The notes beneath the pieces were generated by a model. That model did no database searches. It worked only from the letters and a program-made list of their open reading frames with translations, and was not told the DNA's origin. A stretch of 64,000 nucleotides of DNA from Alteromonadaceae bacterium (GTDB lineage Bacteria; Pseudomonadota; Gammaproteobacteria; Enterobacterales; Alteromonadaceae), in NCBI GenBank assembly GCA_013216015.1, contig JABSOI010000022.1:1-64000 (forward strand), in the 5' to 3' direction. Shown here one piece after another: positions 29,894 to 39,622 of this stretch. Each line of letters opens with the position of its first letter. Positions within the stretch are counted from its first letter, which is position 1. The position numbers and the translations under genes were made by a program.

Positions 29894-31429
29894 TCAGCTT
29901 GCTGTTACAGATGCATGGCGTTGAATTAGTTCATCACTAATTTGTCTGTTTTGTTCGCTGGTTAATGGATAGAACATCATTAATGCAGCCCCGGCAAAGG
30001 CAAAGGCAGCGGGTATCCAACTCATGAGTATTTGCATACCAGGCAGTGATGCTTCAACGGTGGATGGATCCATACCGTTATAACCATAACTGCCTAGAAC
30101 AACTAAAACCAATGCGCCTGCAAAACCACCACCTGTTTTTTGTACAAAGGTGCCGGCAGAATAAATTAATCCTGTGGCTCTACGGCCATTTTTCCACTCA
30201 GAATAGTCAGCTGAATCACCCAGCATGGTAAAAAATAATGTTGGCATCATCGCGGCGAAAAATTCAGCTGCACAACCTAAAGTGAAAATAGCGGTGATAT
30301 TTCCCTTTGGCACCCAGTAAAAGGCGATTGTAAATAATCCGCTGATAACAAGTGAAAGGATAAATAAGTTACGTTTTCCAAATTTCTTGGATAGCGTGCT
30401 GGTACATAAGGCGCCTAAGATTGAAACAAGTAATAGAGCAATAAAGTATTTACCCGCCATTAATTCATCACCCACATGGTACTTGAAATAATAAGCAATC
30501 ACGCCATATTTTATGCCATTAAACATCATGGTTAAAAACCCCATGCCTAATAATATTAACCAGGGTTTATTGGTTAATAAGTTGACCATATCACGCTTGG
30601 CACCACTCATATCGTCGGAAGTGTTATTAATTAGTCGTTTAATAACAACCCACATTGTTCCCATAACGGCAAAGAAAAATAGGCCGCTGTAAATATTACG
30701 GTAATAGAAAAATAGTGTCATCGCGAGTAATGGTAAGATGATAAAAGGTAAGTTTTTAGTTAAGTCACCCAGTTCTGATTTTAAACTAACTGTTTCATCT
30801 ACTGCCACATGAACACGTTCTTTAGTGGTGGCAAAAGTTATCACCATAAGTGCAATTAATAACGCGGCAAAAAGATACATTGAATATTGATAGCCTATAG
30901 CGCTGTCACCGTTACCAAAGTAAGCAACCAGATCAGGTAAAAACCCCATCACCAGCAAACCACCGGTGAATGCACCGGCAAACCTGAAACCCGATAAACT
31001 GGTACGTTCGGTATCACTAGGTGTCATTACACCCATTAATGCAGAATATGGCACATTATTGAATGTGTACGCAAGTGTTAAACCTATATAGGTGACATAA
31101 GCATAAATCAGTTTGCCATCATAACTAAAATCAGGTGTAGTGAAACATAACACCATAAATAAAGCTAAAAATGGTGTTGACCATAAAATCCAGGGACGAA
31201 ACTTGCCCCATCGGGTGTTGGTGCGATCGGCAACCATGCCCATAACAATGTCGGTAACACCATCAGATAAACGTACCACTAAAAATAACATTGCAGCAGC
31301 AGCGGCAGTTAAACCAAAGGTATCAGTGTAAAATACCGCTAAATATGCCAACGCACCGCGCCAAACTAAATTGGCAGCTGCATCCCCCATGGCATATCCT
31401 ACTTTTTCGTATAATGGTAGTTTAGTCAT
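29894..31429 (-). CDS. GPH-family sugar:cation symporter (MFS)
   Basis: A 511-residue inner-membrane transporter with twelve hydrophobic segments. The opening (YEKVGYAMGDAAANLVW) and DRTNTRWGKFRPW loop are typical of the glycoside-pentoside-hexuronide:cation family, and ADYSEWKNGRRATGLIYSAG marks the second half. It lies 43 bp after the GH1 gene on the same strand, so it probably imports the glucoside hydrolysed by that enzyme. AGGGA precedes the start. A paralogue lies at 48604-50040. Substrate inferred from context only. Confidence 0.88.
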   Translation of the reverse strand: MTKLPLYEKVGYAMGDAAANLVWRGALAYLAVFYTDTFGLTAAAAAMLFLVVRLSDGVTDIVMGMVADRTNTRWGKFRPWILWSTPFLALFMVLCFTTPDFSYDGKLIYAYVTYIGLTLAYTFNNVPYSALMGVMTPSDTERTSLSGFRFAGAFTGGLLVMGFLPDLVAYFGNGDSAIGYQYSMYLFAALLIALMVITFATTKERVHVAVDETVSLKSELGDLTKNLPFIILPLLAMTLFFYYRNIYSGLFFFAVMGTMWVVIKRLINNTSDDMSGAKRDMVNLLTNKPWLILLGMGFLTMMFNGIKYGVIAYYFKYHVGDELMAGKYFIALLLVSILGALCTSTLSKKFGKRNLFILSLVISGLFTIAFYWVPKGNITAIFTLGCAAEFFAAMMPTLFFTMLGDSADYSEWKNGRRATGLIYSAGTFVQKTGGGFAGALVLVVLGSYGYNGMDPSTVEASLPGMQILMSWIPAAFAFAGAALMMFYPLTSEQNRQISDELIQRHASVTAS

Positions 31430-31472
31430 ACGTTTTCCCTAAATTTAAATTCTAAAGTTATTGTGCTAAATA

Positions 31473-32801
31473 TTATCTTTGGCTGATTAAGTTTTTATAT
31501 GCGTAACCACTGGCTTTAATCGTTCTAACCTGGGTTTCGTAATCAACATAAACTATTCCAAATCTTTTTAAGTATCCTTCAGCCCATTCAAAATTATCCA
31601 TTAGACTCCATGCGAAGTAACCCTTGATATTTACACCTTGTTCGATGGCGTTGTGAACAGCATTCAGATGCTTATTGTAATAATCTATCCGATCTAAATC
31701 GTTAACGGCACCATCAATTATTTTATCGTCCATCGCTGCACCATTTTCTGTGATATAAATAGGCGGTAGTGTGTACGTTTCATTTAACGAGGTTAATAAT
31801 TCTGTAAATGCTTGCGGGTAAATTTCCCAACCAATATCTGTTCTAGGCTCAGGCGGATCTATCTGGAAAAAAATCTCCTGCTCATCTGCACGGTAAATTG
31901 CCCGTGTATAAAAGTTAACGCCTAAAAAATCAGTTGGGTGAGATATTATTGCTAAATCACCTTCAAGAATATCGGGTTGATGTTCTTTTGGTAATTGTGA
32001 AAGTATTTCAGGATATTGGCCATCGAATACAGGTTTTATATACCACTGATTAAAATAATCATCGGCAAATTCAGCCGCAAATTTGTCTTCTGATTTGTTA
32101 GACGCAGGATAGCAGGGGGTGAAATTCAGTACTATACCATTAAGGGTGTCAGGGCTGTTTTTAGTCAAAACCTGCATTGCTAAACCATGGGCAAGTAACA
32201 GGTGATGAGCAGCTTTTTTACCATACTCTTTACCAACAATCCCGGGGGCGTGAATACCTGCTTCGTAACCTAAATAAGCACTGCAAAAGGGTTCGTTTAA
32301 CGTGACATAAGAATAAACACGATCGCCAAAAGCTTGTGAAATAAGATCAGCATATTCCTGGAATCGATAGGCCGTTTCTCTATTGAGCCAACCACCGTTA
32401 TCTTCTAAATGTTGTGGTAAATCCCAATGATATAGAGTGACAAAAGCTTTGATGTTTTTAGCTTTTAATTTATCAAGAATACCAAGGTAAAAGTTTACAC
32501 CTTCTTGGTTTAATTCGCCTGATTTGTTTATAACTCTGGGCCAGGAGATAGACAAACGATAGGCATCAACACCAAAAGATTCAATTAATTCTATGTCTTG
32601 TTGCCAAAGTGTATAATGGTCACAGGCTATTTTTCCATTTGAGCCATCTGCAATTTTATTTGGTGTATCACAAAAAGTGTCCCAAATACATGGTAAACGA
32701 TTATTTGCACCACCTTCTATTTGAAAAGATGCGGTTGCCACGCCGTAGATAAAGTCACTTGACAACATCACGGAATTTTCGGGAAGTAAAAATTTACTCA
32801 T
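31473..32801 (-). CDS. GH1 family beta-glucosidase
   Basis: A 442-residue cytoplasmic enzyme that removes terminal beta-linked glucose from small glucosides such as cellobiose. The acid/base Glu lies in TLNEPF, the nucleophile Glu in YITENGA; FIYGVATASFQIEGG and the closing NFEWAEGYLKRFG substrate-binding loop are standard. No signal peptide. First gene of a minus-strand GH1-symporter pair, reading from the region with two LacI-type operators. Normal family length. Confidence 0.95.
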   Translation of the reverse strand: MSKFLLPENSVMLSSDFIYGVATASFQIEGGANNRLPCIWDTFCDTPNKIADGSNGKIACDHYTLWQQDIELIESFGVDAYRLSISWPRVINKSGELNQEGVNFYLGILDKLKAKNIKAFVTLYHWDLPQHLEDNGGWLNRETAYRFQEYADLISQAFGDRVYSYVTLNEPFCSAYLGYEAGIHAPGIVGKEYGKKAAHHLLLAHGLAMQVLTKNSPDTLNGIVLNFTPCYPASNKSEDKFAAEFADDYFNQWYIKPVFDGQYPEILSQLPKEHQPDILEGDLAIISHPTDFLGVNFYTRAIYRADEQEIFFQIDPPEPRTDIGWEIYPQAFTELLTSLNETYTLPPIYITENGAAMDDKIIDGAVNDLDRIDYYNKHLNAVHNAIEQGVNIKGYFAWSLMDNFEWAEGYLKRFGIVYVDYETQVRTIKASGYAYKNLISQR

Positions 32802-32865
32802 AATTTTAATGGTTACCTATTTCAACTAGTCTATATTGATAAACTCATAGTTTGAATTAATTATT

Positions 32866-32880
32866 AAAAGCGCTTACAAA
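32866..32880. promoter_or_regulatory. LacI-type operator, site 1 of the GH1/GH3 gap
   Basis: AAAAGCGCTTACAAA centres on AGCGCT at 32869-32874, about 65 bp before the GH1 start. It matches the same half-sites as site 2 (TGTAAGCGCTTT) read on the other strand. Confidence 0.65.
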
Positions 32881-32920
32881 CTAAATGAAAATCAGGTAAT
32901 GTTAGTTTTTTATTGATAAA

Positions 32921-32937
32921 TGTAAGCGCTTTCATTT
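32921..32937. promoter_or_regulatory. LacI-type operator, site 2 of the GH1/GH3 gap
   Basis: TGTAAGCGCTTTCATTT centres on AGCGCT at 32925-32930, 56 bp from site 1. It is nearly identical to the sites at 48221 and 48425. The gap from 32802 to 33244 otherwise shows only a triple GTTATCA repeat near 33134-33153. Confidence 0.75.
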
Positions 32938-33244
32938 AAGGTTAGTGTTTTATTTCATAAAGGTCAACCTCTTTATTTTTGTTTATGCAACACCGTAAAC
33001 TTAATGTAATTACTGAAGTTCAGTTTGTTAATTATAATGTTTTTATTATTGTTAAGTATTTGAGGATGGTAATAAATTTTATTTAATATTAGGAAATATA
33101 ACTACGGTTTCAAATTCGACCATAAATAAAGAAGTTATCAGTTATCAGTTATCGACAAAGTGTGAATATTGCTTTGGAAGCAAACCATAAAAAATTAATG
33201 CAAATTAATTCATTAATGTAAATGAACAAGTAAGATCAAATTAT

Positions 33245-35857
33245 ATGACTACACGAATAAAAATTAGGGCCCCTATTTCTCAAATTAAGAATATTGGCTT
33301 GGTATTGCTTTCTACCTTTGTGGTAATAACTTCTGGATGCAATAAAGTAGAAAAAGAAAAATTAGTAAGTAATGAAACAAATCCGGAAAAAATATCAGCA
33401 CAAAGTAATATTGATAAAATATGGCCGCAGCTGAAAATAGACGTTAAGCAAAATGCTGAGGATGAAGCCAGGGTAGCTGAAATACTGTCGGCTATGACAC
33501 TTAAGCAGAAAGTTGCACAAATGATCCAACCGGAAATTCGTGATATTACCGTTGAAGATATGCGCAAATACGGTTTTGGTTCGTATCTTAATGGTGGTGG
33601 TGCATTTCCAAATAATGATAAACATGCAACTCCTGCAGACTGGATAAAGCTTGCTGAAGATATGTATCAGGCATCAATTGACGACAGCCAGGATGGCTCA
33701 GTTATTCCTACCATGTGGGGGACTGATGCTGTTCATGGACATAATAACGTTATAGGTGCGACATTGTTTCCTCATAATATTGGTTTAGGGGCGATGAATA
33801 ACCCTGAATTGATTGAGAAAATAGCCAGTATTACCGCCAGAGAAGTGATGGTTACGGGTATAGATTGGGTTTTTGCACCGACAGTTGCTGTTGTTAGAGA
33901 CGACAGGTGGGGGCGAACCTATGAAGGTTATTCAGAAGATCCTGAAATTGTTCGTGTTTATGCAGCATCAATTGTCAAAGGTCTTCAAGGAAGTGTAGAT
34001 GAAGACTTTCTTGGCGATCAACGGGTTATCAGCACAGTAAAACATTTTTTAGGTGACGGTGGCACTGAAGCGGGTGACGACCAGGGTAATAATTTATCTT
34101 CAGAACAAGAATTATTCGATATACATGCACAAGGTTATGTTGGGGGGTTAACCGCTGGCGCGCAATCAGTCATGGCTTCATTTAATAGCTGGCATGGCAG
34201 GAAACTTCATGGCAATAAATATCTGTTAACCGATGTATTGAAAGATCGTATGGGATTTGACGGTTTTGTTGTAGGTGACTGGAATGGTCACGGACAAGTG
34301 AAAGGTTGTACTAATGAAAGCTGTCCGCAGGCAATCAATGCAGGTTTAGATATTTTTATGGTACCGACCGATGCGTGGAAGCCGTTATATGAAAATACAA
34401 TATCACAAGTAAAAAACGGCGAAATAAGTCAGGCTCGAATTGATGATGCGGTAAAACGAATTCTCAGAGTTAAATTAAGGGCAGGGATTTTTGATAAACC
34501 GAGTCCTGCACAGCGAACTTTGTCTGGCAGAACTGAACTTATTGGTGCCAAAGAACACAGAAGTGTAGCGAGACAAGCGGTACGTGAATCATTGGTGTTG
34601 CTTAAAAATAAGAACAACCTGCTACCGTTAATGCCTCATCAGAATATTTTAGTGACAGGAGATGGTGCTCATAATCTAGGTAAGCAATCAGGTGGTTGGA
34701 CCATTACCTGGCAAGGGACAGGTAATAATAATGCTGATTTCCCCGGTGGAACATCAATCTATGATGGTATAAAGGATAAACTGAAAAATGCCGATGGTTT
34801 ACTTGAACTAAGTGCAGATGGTAGTTTTACACAAAAACCTGACGTTGCTATTGTGGTTTTTGGAGAAGAACCTTATGCCGAAGGCAATGGTGATATTGAT
34901 AACCTTGAATATCAACGGGGGAATAAAAAAGATCTTGCGCTTATTAAACAATTAAAAGCTCAAGGTATTGCGATAGTTTCCGTATTTATCAGTGGGCGTC
35001 CGATGTGGGTAAACGCTGAATTAAATGCTTCTGATGCCTTTGTCGCTGCATGGTTGCCAGGCTCTGAAGGTAAAGGTATTGCTGATGTACTTATTCGTCA
35101 GGAAAATGGTGAAATTGATCATGATTTTGTTGGAAGGTTATCGTATTCATGGCCTGCAACCTCAAATCAAACCAACGTTAATAGACACGATGATAATTAT
35201 CAGCCTTTGTTCCCTTACGGCTTTGGCTTACGATATGAAGATAAAGATACTTTAGGTGACGATTTACCACAAGAGTATGAAACATCCTTAACTCAGTTAC
35301 CTGTTGTCGACTTGTTAAAAGCACCTTGGCGTTCCTCATTTTATGTTAATGCCAGAGAAGAATTAATTACCAGTAATAGTCAAGCGAGTGAATTTGTCAG
35401 TTATCGAACAATAGACAGGGTAGTGCAGGAAGATGCACGTTTGGTCAGTTTTAATGGTAAAGGGTTGGGACATGTTGAAATTAACGACAACTTTCCATTT
35501 GACCTGCGTGGCTATTATCAGGCTAATTCTTCAATTTCAATGGTGGTGCAAATAGACAAAGCACTAATTCCAGAAGTGACTCAAGCAGTTAGTCAATCAG
35601 TTTACTTAAGCATGCGTTGTGAAAAAAATTGCTTTGCAGATATCGATATTTCATCTACGCTGTCCAGTCTTGAAGTTGGGACATGGCAACAAATAAGTGT
35701 AGATTTAGCTTGTTTTGCCAACAAAGGGGCAACAATGGATAAAATATTTGCTCCCTTTGTGATTAAAACCAAAAGTGCGATCACGATAAAATATTCAGAT
35801 GTGAAAATAATACCTGATAGTGCACAACAGGCGACTTATAGTTGCCAGAACAAGTAA
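33245..35857 (+). CDS. GH3 family exo-beta-glucanase lipoprotein
   Basis: An 870-residue enzyme that trims glucose from beta-glucans or cello-oligosaccharides at the cell surface or periplasm. A lipobox ITSGC sits at the end of the signal sequence (about residue 32), so it is lipid-anchored. The GH3 N-terminal domain holds KHFLGDGGTEAG and the nucleophile Asp345 in GFVVGDWNG; the second GH3 domain follows (about 440-660), and the last 180 residues form an extra beta-rich domain as in marine ExoP-type GH3 enzymes. It is divergent from GH1 across the two operators and is followed 51 bp later by a halogenase-like gene. Confidence 0.92.
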   Translation: MTTRIKIRAPISQIKNIGLVLLSTFVVITSGCNKVEKEKLVSNETNPEKISAQSNIDKIWPQLKIDVKQNAEDEARVAEILSAMTLKQKVAQMIQPEIRDITVEDMRKYGFGSYLNGGGAFPNNDKHATPADWIKLAEDMYQASIDDSQDGSVIPTMWGTDAVHGHNNVIGATLFPHNIGLGAMNNPELIEKIASITAREVMVTGIDWVFAPTVAVVRDDRWGRTYEGYSEDPEIVRVYAASIVKGLQGSVDEDFLGDQRVISTVKHFLGDGGTEAGDDQGNNLSSEQELFDIHAQGYVGGLTAGAQSVMASFNSWHGRKLHGNKYLLTDVLKDRMGFDGFVVGDWNGHGQVKGCTNESCPQAINAGLDIFMVPTDAWKPLYENTISQVKNGEISQARIDDAVKRILRVKLRAGIFDKPSPAQRTLSGRTELIGAKEHRSVARQAVRESLVLLKNKNNLLPLMPHQNILVTGDGAHNLGKQSGGWTITWQGTGNNNADFPGGTSIYDGIKDKLKNADGLLELSADGSFTQKPDVAIVVFGEEPYAEGNGDIDNLEYQRGNKKDLALIKQLKAQGIAIVSVFISGRPMWVNAELNASDAFVAAWLPGSEGKGIADVLIRQENGEIDHDFVGRLSYSWPATSNQTNVNRHDDNYQPLFPYGFGLRYEDKDTLGDDLPQEYETSLTQLPVVDLLKAPWRSSFYVNAREELITSNSQASEFVSYRTIDRVVQEDARLVSFNGKGLGHVEINDNFPFDLRGYYQANSSISMVVQIDKALIPEVTQAVSQSVYLSMRCEKNCFADIDISSTLSSLEVGTWQQISVDLACFANKGATMDKIFAPFVIKTKSAITIKYSDVKIIPDSAQQATYSCQNK

Positions 35858-35908
35858 ACAAAGTATTGATAAAAAAGCAGTCGTGTTGATTTTTAAGCTG
35901 GGAGATTT

Positions 35909-37468
35909 ATGAGTAAAGTTATTAAAAAAGTTGTTATCGTTGGTGGTGGTACTGCTGGCTGGCTAACCGCTGGTGTTATTGCTGCGGAGCATAAAGCTAA
36001 TTGTGCATCGGGTATTGAGCTAACGTTAATAGAGTCTCCTGATGTAAGTACAATCGGCGTAGGTGAAGGTACCTGGCCAACCATGCGAGAAACGCTGCAT
36101 AAAATTGGAATATCTGAAACTGAGTTGTTCAGGGAGTGTGAAGCTTCGTTCAAACAGGGGGCAAAATTTTCGAAATGGGTTACGGGCGGTGAAGATGATT
36201 TCTATTACCATCCGTTTGTTATCCCCCATGGGTATACTCAAACAAATCTCGTTGTTCCCTGGCAACCTCATCGGGATGAAGTTTCTTTCGCTGACGCAGT
36301 AAGCTTTCAAGGGAAATTATGTGAAAAAGGATGCGCTCCAAAACAAATATCTACCCCTGAATACGCTGCTGTGGCGAATTACGCTTATCATCTCAACGCG
36401 ACAAAGTTAGGCTTGTTTTTACGAAAGCATTGTATTGAAAAGTTAGGTGTAAAACATGTTGTTGACCATGTGACTCAGGTAAATGCTGCTGAGAATGGTG
36501 ATATCGCCACAGTTTCAACTAAAGCAGGTGGTGAGATTGCAGGTGATCTGTTTATTGACTGCTCAGGAGGGGCTTCATTACTGCTTGGCCAACACTTTAA
36601 AGTGCCATTTATCAGTAAAAAGCATATCTTGTTTAACGATACCGCATTAGCAGTACAGGTTCCCTATGAAAATGAGGATAGTCCTATTGCTTCACATACC
36701 ATTTCAACGGCACAAAGTTCGGGTTGGATTTGGGACATAGGATTACCGTCACGCCGAGGCGTAGGTCATGTTTATTCAAGTGCGCATATTTCAGACCAGC
36801 AGGCTGAAATTGAACTGCGTCAATATATCACAGAGTCACTGGGCAAGGAAAAGGCAGATGCTTTGACGCTGAGAAAAATATCGTTTGATCCCGGTCACAG
36901 AGAAATATTCTGGCATAAAAACTGTGTCGCTGTAGGAATGGCTGCAGGATTCCTGGAACCTTTAGAGGCTTCGGCTCTGGTTTTAGTTGAATTGGCAGCT
37001 GCGAAAATTAGCAGAGAATTACCGGCAACCAGAGAAGTAATGGATATTGTTGCCAAGCGATACAATGAGCAGTTTTTATATCGCTGGGATCGTATTATAG
37101 ACTTCCTTAAGTTGCACTATATTCTTACACAACGTACTGATTCTGATTATTGGCTGGATAATTGTCGTGAAGAAACTATTCCCGACAGCCTTTTGGAACT
37201 GATGACCCTTTGGCGTCATCATTCTCCAAGCCCTGATGATTTTTCTCAAGTTGAAGAAGTATTTCCTTCCGCAAGTTGGCAGTATGTGCTTTACGGTATG
37301 AATTTTGAGACGCAAACCAGTTCAACTCAAAGACGCTCAGTTGATGAACAGATAGCACAGATGTACTTTCAGGAAAATATTCAAATGACCAAAAAGTACC
37401 TTGCTGCGTTGCCAGGCAATAGAGAGTTGATTGATAAAATCAAAGAATTTGGAATGCAAAAGGTATAG
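35909..37468 (+). CDS. Tryptophan-halogenase-like flavoprotein, glycan-locus type
   Basis: A 519-residue flavoprotein of the flavin-dependent halogenase family. FAD motif GGGTAGW at residue 12; the halogenase lysine is present (SFK, K82); the diagnostic W-x-W-x-I-P becomes WIWDIG (W273 to G278), losing the proline; GFLEPLEAS carries the conserved Glu. Members of this family are common in TonB-receptor glycan loci of marine bacteria, where no halogenation has been shown and the substrate is unknown. It lies 51 bp after GH3, with GGGAG before the start, so it is probably in the same operon. A second copy is at 41922. Confidence 0.85.
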   Translation: MSKVIKKVVIVGGGTAGWLTAGVIAAEHKANCASGIELTLIESPDVSTIGVGEGTWPTMRETLHKIGISETELFRECEASFKQGAKFSKWVTGGEDDFYYHPFVIPHGYTQTNLVVPWQPHRDEVSFADAVSFQGKLCEKGCAPKQISTPEYAAVANYAYHLNATKLGLFLRKHCIEKLGVKHVVDHVTQVNAAENGDIATVSTKAGGEIAGDLFIDCSGGASLLLGQHFKVPFISKKHILFNDTALAVQVPYENEDSPIASHTISTAQSSGWIWDIGLPSRRGVGHVYSSAHISDQQAEIELRQYITESLGKEKADALTLRKISFDPGHREIFWHKNCVAVGMAAGFLEPLEASALVLVELAAAKISRELPATREVMDIVAKRYNEQFLYRWDRIIDFLKLHYILTQRTDSDYWLDNCREETIPDSLLELMTLWRHHSPSPDDFSQVEEVFPSASWQYVLYGMNFETQTSSTQRRSVDEQIAQMYFQENIQMTKKYLAALPGNRELIDKIKEFGMQKV

Positions 37469-37502
37469 TGTTTGACTGCTATTTCAACTGAATGACGATA
37501 TA

Positions 37503-37758
37503 ATACCAATTGTACTAAGTAAGTGGTCACCCTCGATGGTCTAAATTTCCAATAGCTGCGTTGCCGACATGGATGTCGGTACTTAGGTTTTGTCTGGAAC
37601 AAAAAACCTGTGCTTTCAATCCCAATAGCCAGCTATTGCTCAATCAAGCGCCTTGCCTACATGGATGTAGGTACTTAGGTTTTGCCTGGAGCAAAAAACC
37701 TGTGCTCTTGAAAATTTATCCTCATCGAACCCTGACCACTAACTTAATACAATTGGTA
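37503..37758. mobile_element. Family-C 256-bp repeat element
   Basis: Left end ATACCAATTGTACTAAGTAAG and right end (reverse complement) ATACCAATTGTATTAAGTTAG followed by TGGTCA form inverted repeats of about 35 bp. Inside, a module of about 48 bp (ACATGGATGT(C/A)GGTACTTAG... to ACCTGTGCT) occurs twice. Between the two lies CTTTCAATCCCAATAGCC.GC, shared nearly base for base with the middle of family A. No ORF of note. Partial copies lie at 1-135, 41281-41303 and 55690-55739. The rest of the 37469-37932 gap holds nothing assignable. Confidence 0.75.
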
Positions 37759-37932
37759 TAAGGTTTAAAATACGGGCTTATGTTTTATTTACGTCAGGTA
37801 AGAAAACAAAAGCCCGTTATGTTTTTTAAACTTAACACTTAAAATTAACATTTATACTTAATCGAAATAAAAGTGTGAACATTATGCGTGGTTTGAATTC
37901 ACTCCATAATTGATATATTTTAATACAAGGCG

Positions 37933-39128
37933 TTATTTTGGTGCGCCATCAAAGTTAGGTTTGGCAAACTTGATAACTCCCGTCTTACCAATCGAGCGGT
38001 CAAATACTACATAATAATTATTCATTAACGGTAAGCCAAGAATGCTTTGTTGTTACCCCTTGCTGATATTAAACTGCGTTTTCCGGCCACTGGCAGTTAC
38101 AGAGTTTAATTGCCAATAAGTCTCAGGTTTAATTTCTAGTTTAACTGGTGAATCATCTTCACCGTCCAATGTTACATATATGGCTGGCCACTTAGCTAAA
38201 TCCTCCTCGGTTTGAGGTACCCCCAGTCTCTGTGCTAAAAGTTCGGCATGTTGCAGTACATAATCATAAATATTTGAGGCTAGAGAAAGCGTATTGGTAC
38301 CACTGTCAATAATAGAATTTGAAAGCAAATAAGACGAAGATGGTGGCTCTACAACTTGTGGTAGAAAATCACCCACCTGAATAGCTGTCATATTGGTATT
38401 GTAATAGCGGCCCTGACCATTGGGTTCTGCTACCTCAGTAACCACCAGAAAATCACCAGTATACAATTCAGTATGTTGCTCGCCTTCACCTAAAATAAAC
38501 CAGCCTTTATTTAACGGGTCGGTCGCCAGATCAGTGCTGTAGTGCGTGATAGAACGTCGGGTCATAAAGGCAAATTTGTTTGGGGTCAGTTCTGCTTTTT
38601 CCAGTTCAGTAAAAAATGGTGTCAAATGTACAGTAGGCAATGGATTGGCAGTATACTGTGGCGAAGTCAATTCGAGCCATTTGTATTGAGAATCATAATT
38701 GCTTATGGGGAAATCGGCTGTACCTGCGTCGGCTGCATTATTTAATGACTGATAAGCAAGGCCTAGAATGCCATCCGTCGGATAAAACTGTCGCTGTCCC
38801 CGGTAAATACCCGACTGAATTTGAGAAATATTGGCATCTGGTATGTCTATATAATGTTCACCGGTGCCTAGCCCTATTTGAGCCTTTAATACCGGACCAG
38901 TCCAATGCCCGGTGCCATATCCAACAAATTGAATGTTGTTTGTTTTGGTCACTGGTGTTGAACCGAATTTGTCATGCCACACGGCTAAAGTGCTGCTGCC
39001 GGTATCCAGAATCACATGGCGATATTTTTTTCTGGACCCAATTCCAGTTGAGCAGCATAATCGCCCAGAGGTACATCATTGACGTAATTGGTGATTAATA
39101 TTTTTGCGGTCTTTGCAACGTTTGTCAT
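37933..39128 (-). pseudogene. Bacterial pepsin-like aspartic protease (family A1) gene with two lesions
   Basis: The main open stretch encodes both catalytic motifs, VILDTGSS and IIDSGTNTLSL, of a pepsin-fold protease. Upstream on the minus strand an ATG at 39128, with AAGGAA before it, reads MTNVAKTAKILITNYVNDVP to LELGPEK and would join the DTGSS frame if a run of seven A (near 39027) had eight. Downstream, an in-frame TAA ends the frame after ISKG, but the same frame continues QQSILGLPLMNNYYVVFDRS to a second stop at 37933, the conserved A1 C-terminus. With the base restored it is 398 codons. Family A1 homologues are rare in bacteria but known in Shewanella and Colwellia. Confidence 0.87.
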
Positions 39129-39622
39129 GTTATTTCCTTATCTGTTGAAAAATTTACAGTGGCAAGGAAACTCTATGAAGACTTCCCTGTTTATCAAAGC
39201 ATAGCTCCCTTATTATTTTATTACCAAAAAGCCGTTTAGTTTTTTATTACTAAAATGGAACTTGAAAGCGGATATTTTCTTCATTAAATCTTTTGTAAAA
39301 CATGATAAAAAACCTCTCAAAAAGCTCATTCAACAAATTAAAATTTGATTACCCAAGTAAAGGGGCGTTAGCGAGTTAAAAACAGGCGTAGCCCATCAAT
39401 TTATCAGTTAATAATTATTTTAATAAGATACCGTTAAAATCTTGAACGGGTATAATCAATATAAATTTGTTTGAAAATTACAAAGCTTGAACTATGGGTT
39501 ACGCTTTGAGCTATCGCCATCATGATTATTTACGCTAATTGAAATAACAATCATTTCTACTATTTATTTGTCTTTCGAATAGCTAAAATTAGTTATTTTT
39601 ATAAACGGAGTCAGTAGCAATA
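39129..39622. other. Gap with degraded hairpin-repeat remnants
   Basis: Remnants of the GATGGGTTA family are visible (CAGGCGTAGCCCATCA near 39385 and CTATGGGTTACGC near 39492) but are too diverged to pair well. No ORF is supported. The end of the gap should contain the promoter of the serine hydrolase gene. Confidence 0.4.

Noticed and set aside
38542-39098. Plus-strand open frames within the pepsin-like gene
   Set aside because: They are the complement of the protease coding sequence; the minus frame has the DTGSS and DSGT motifs.
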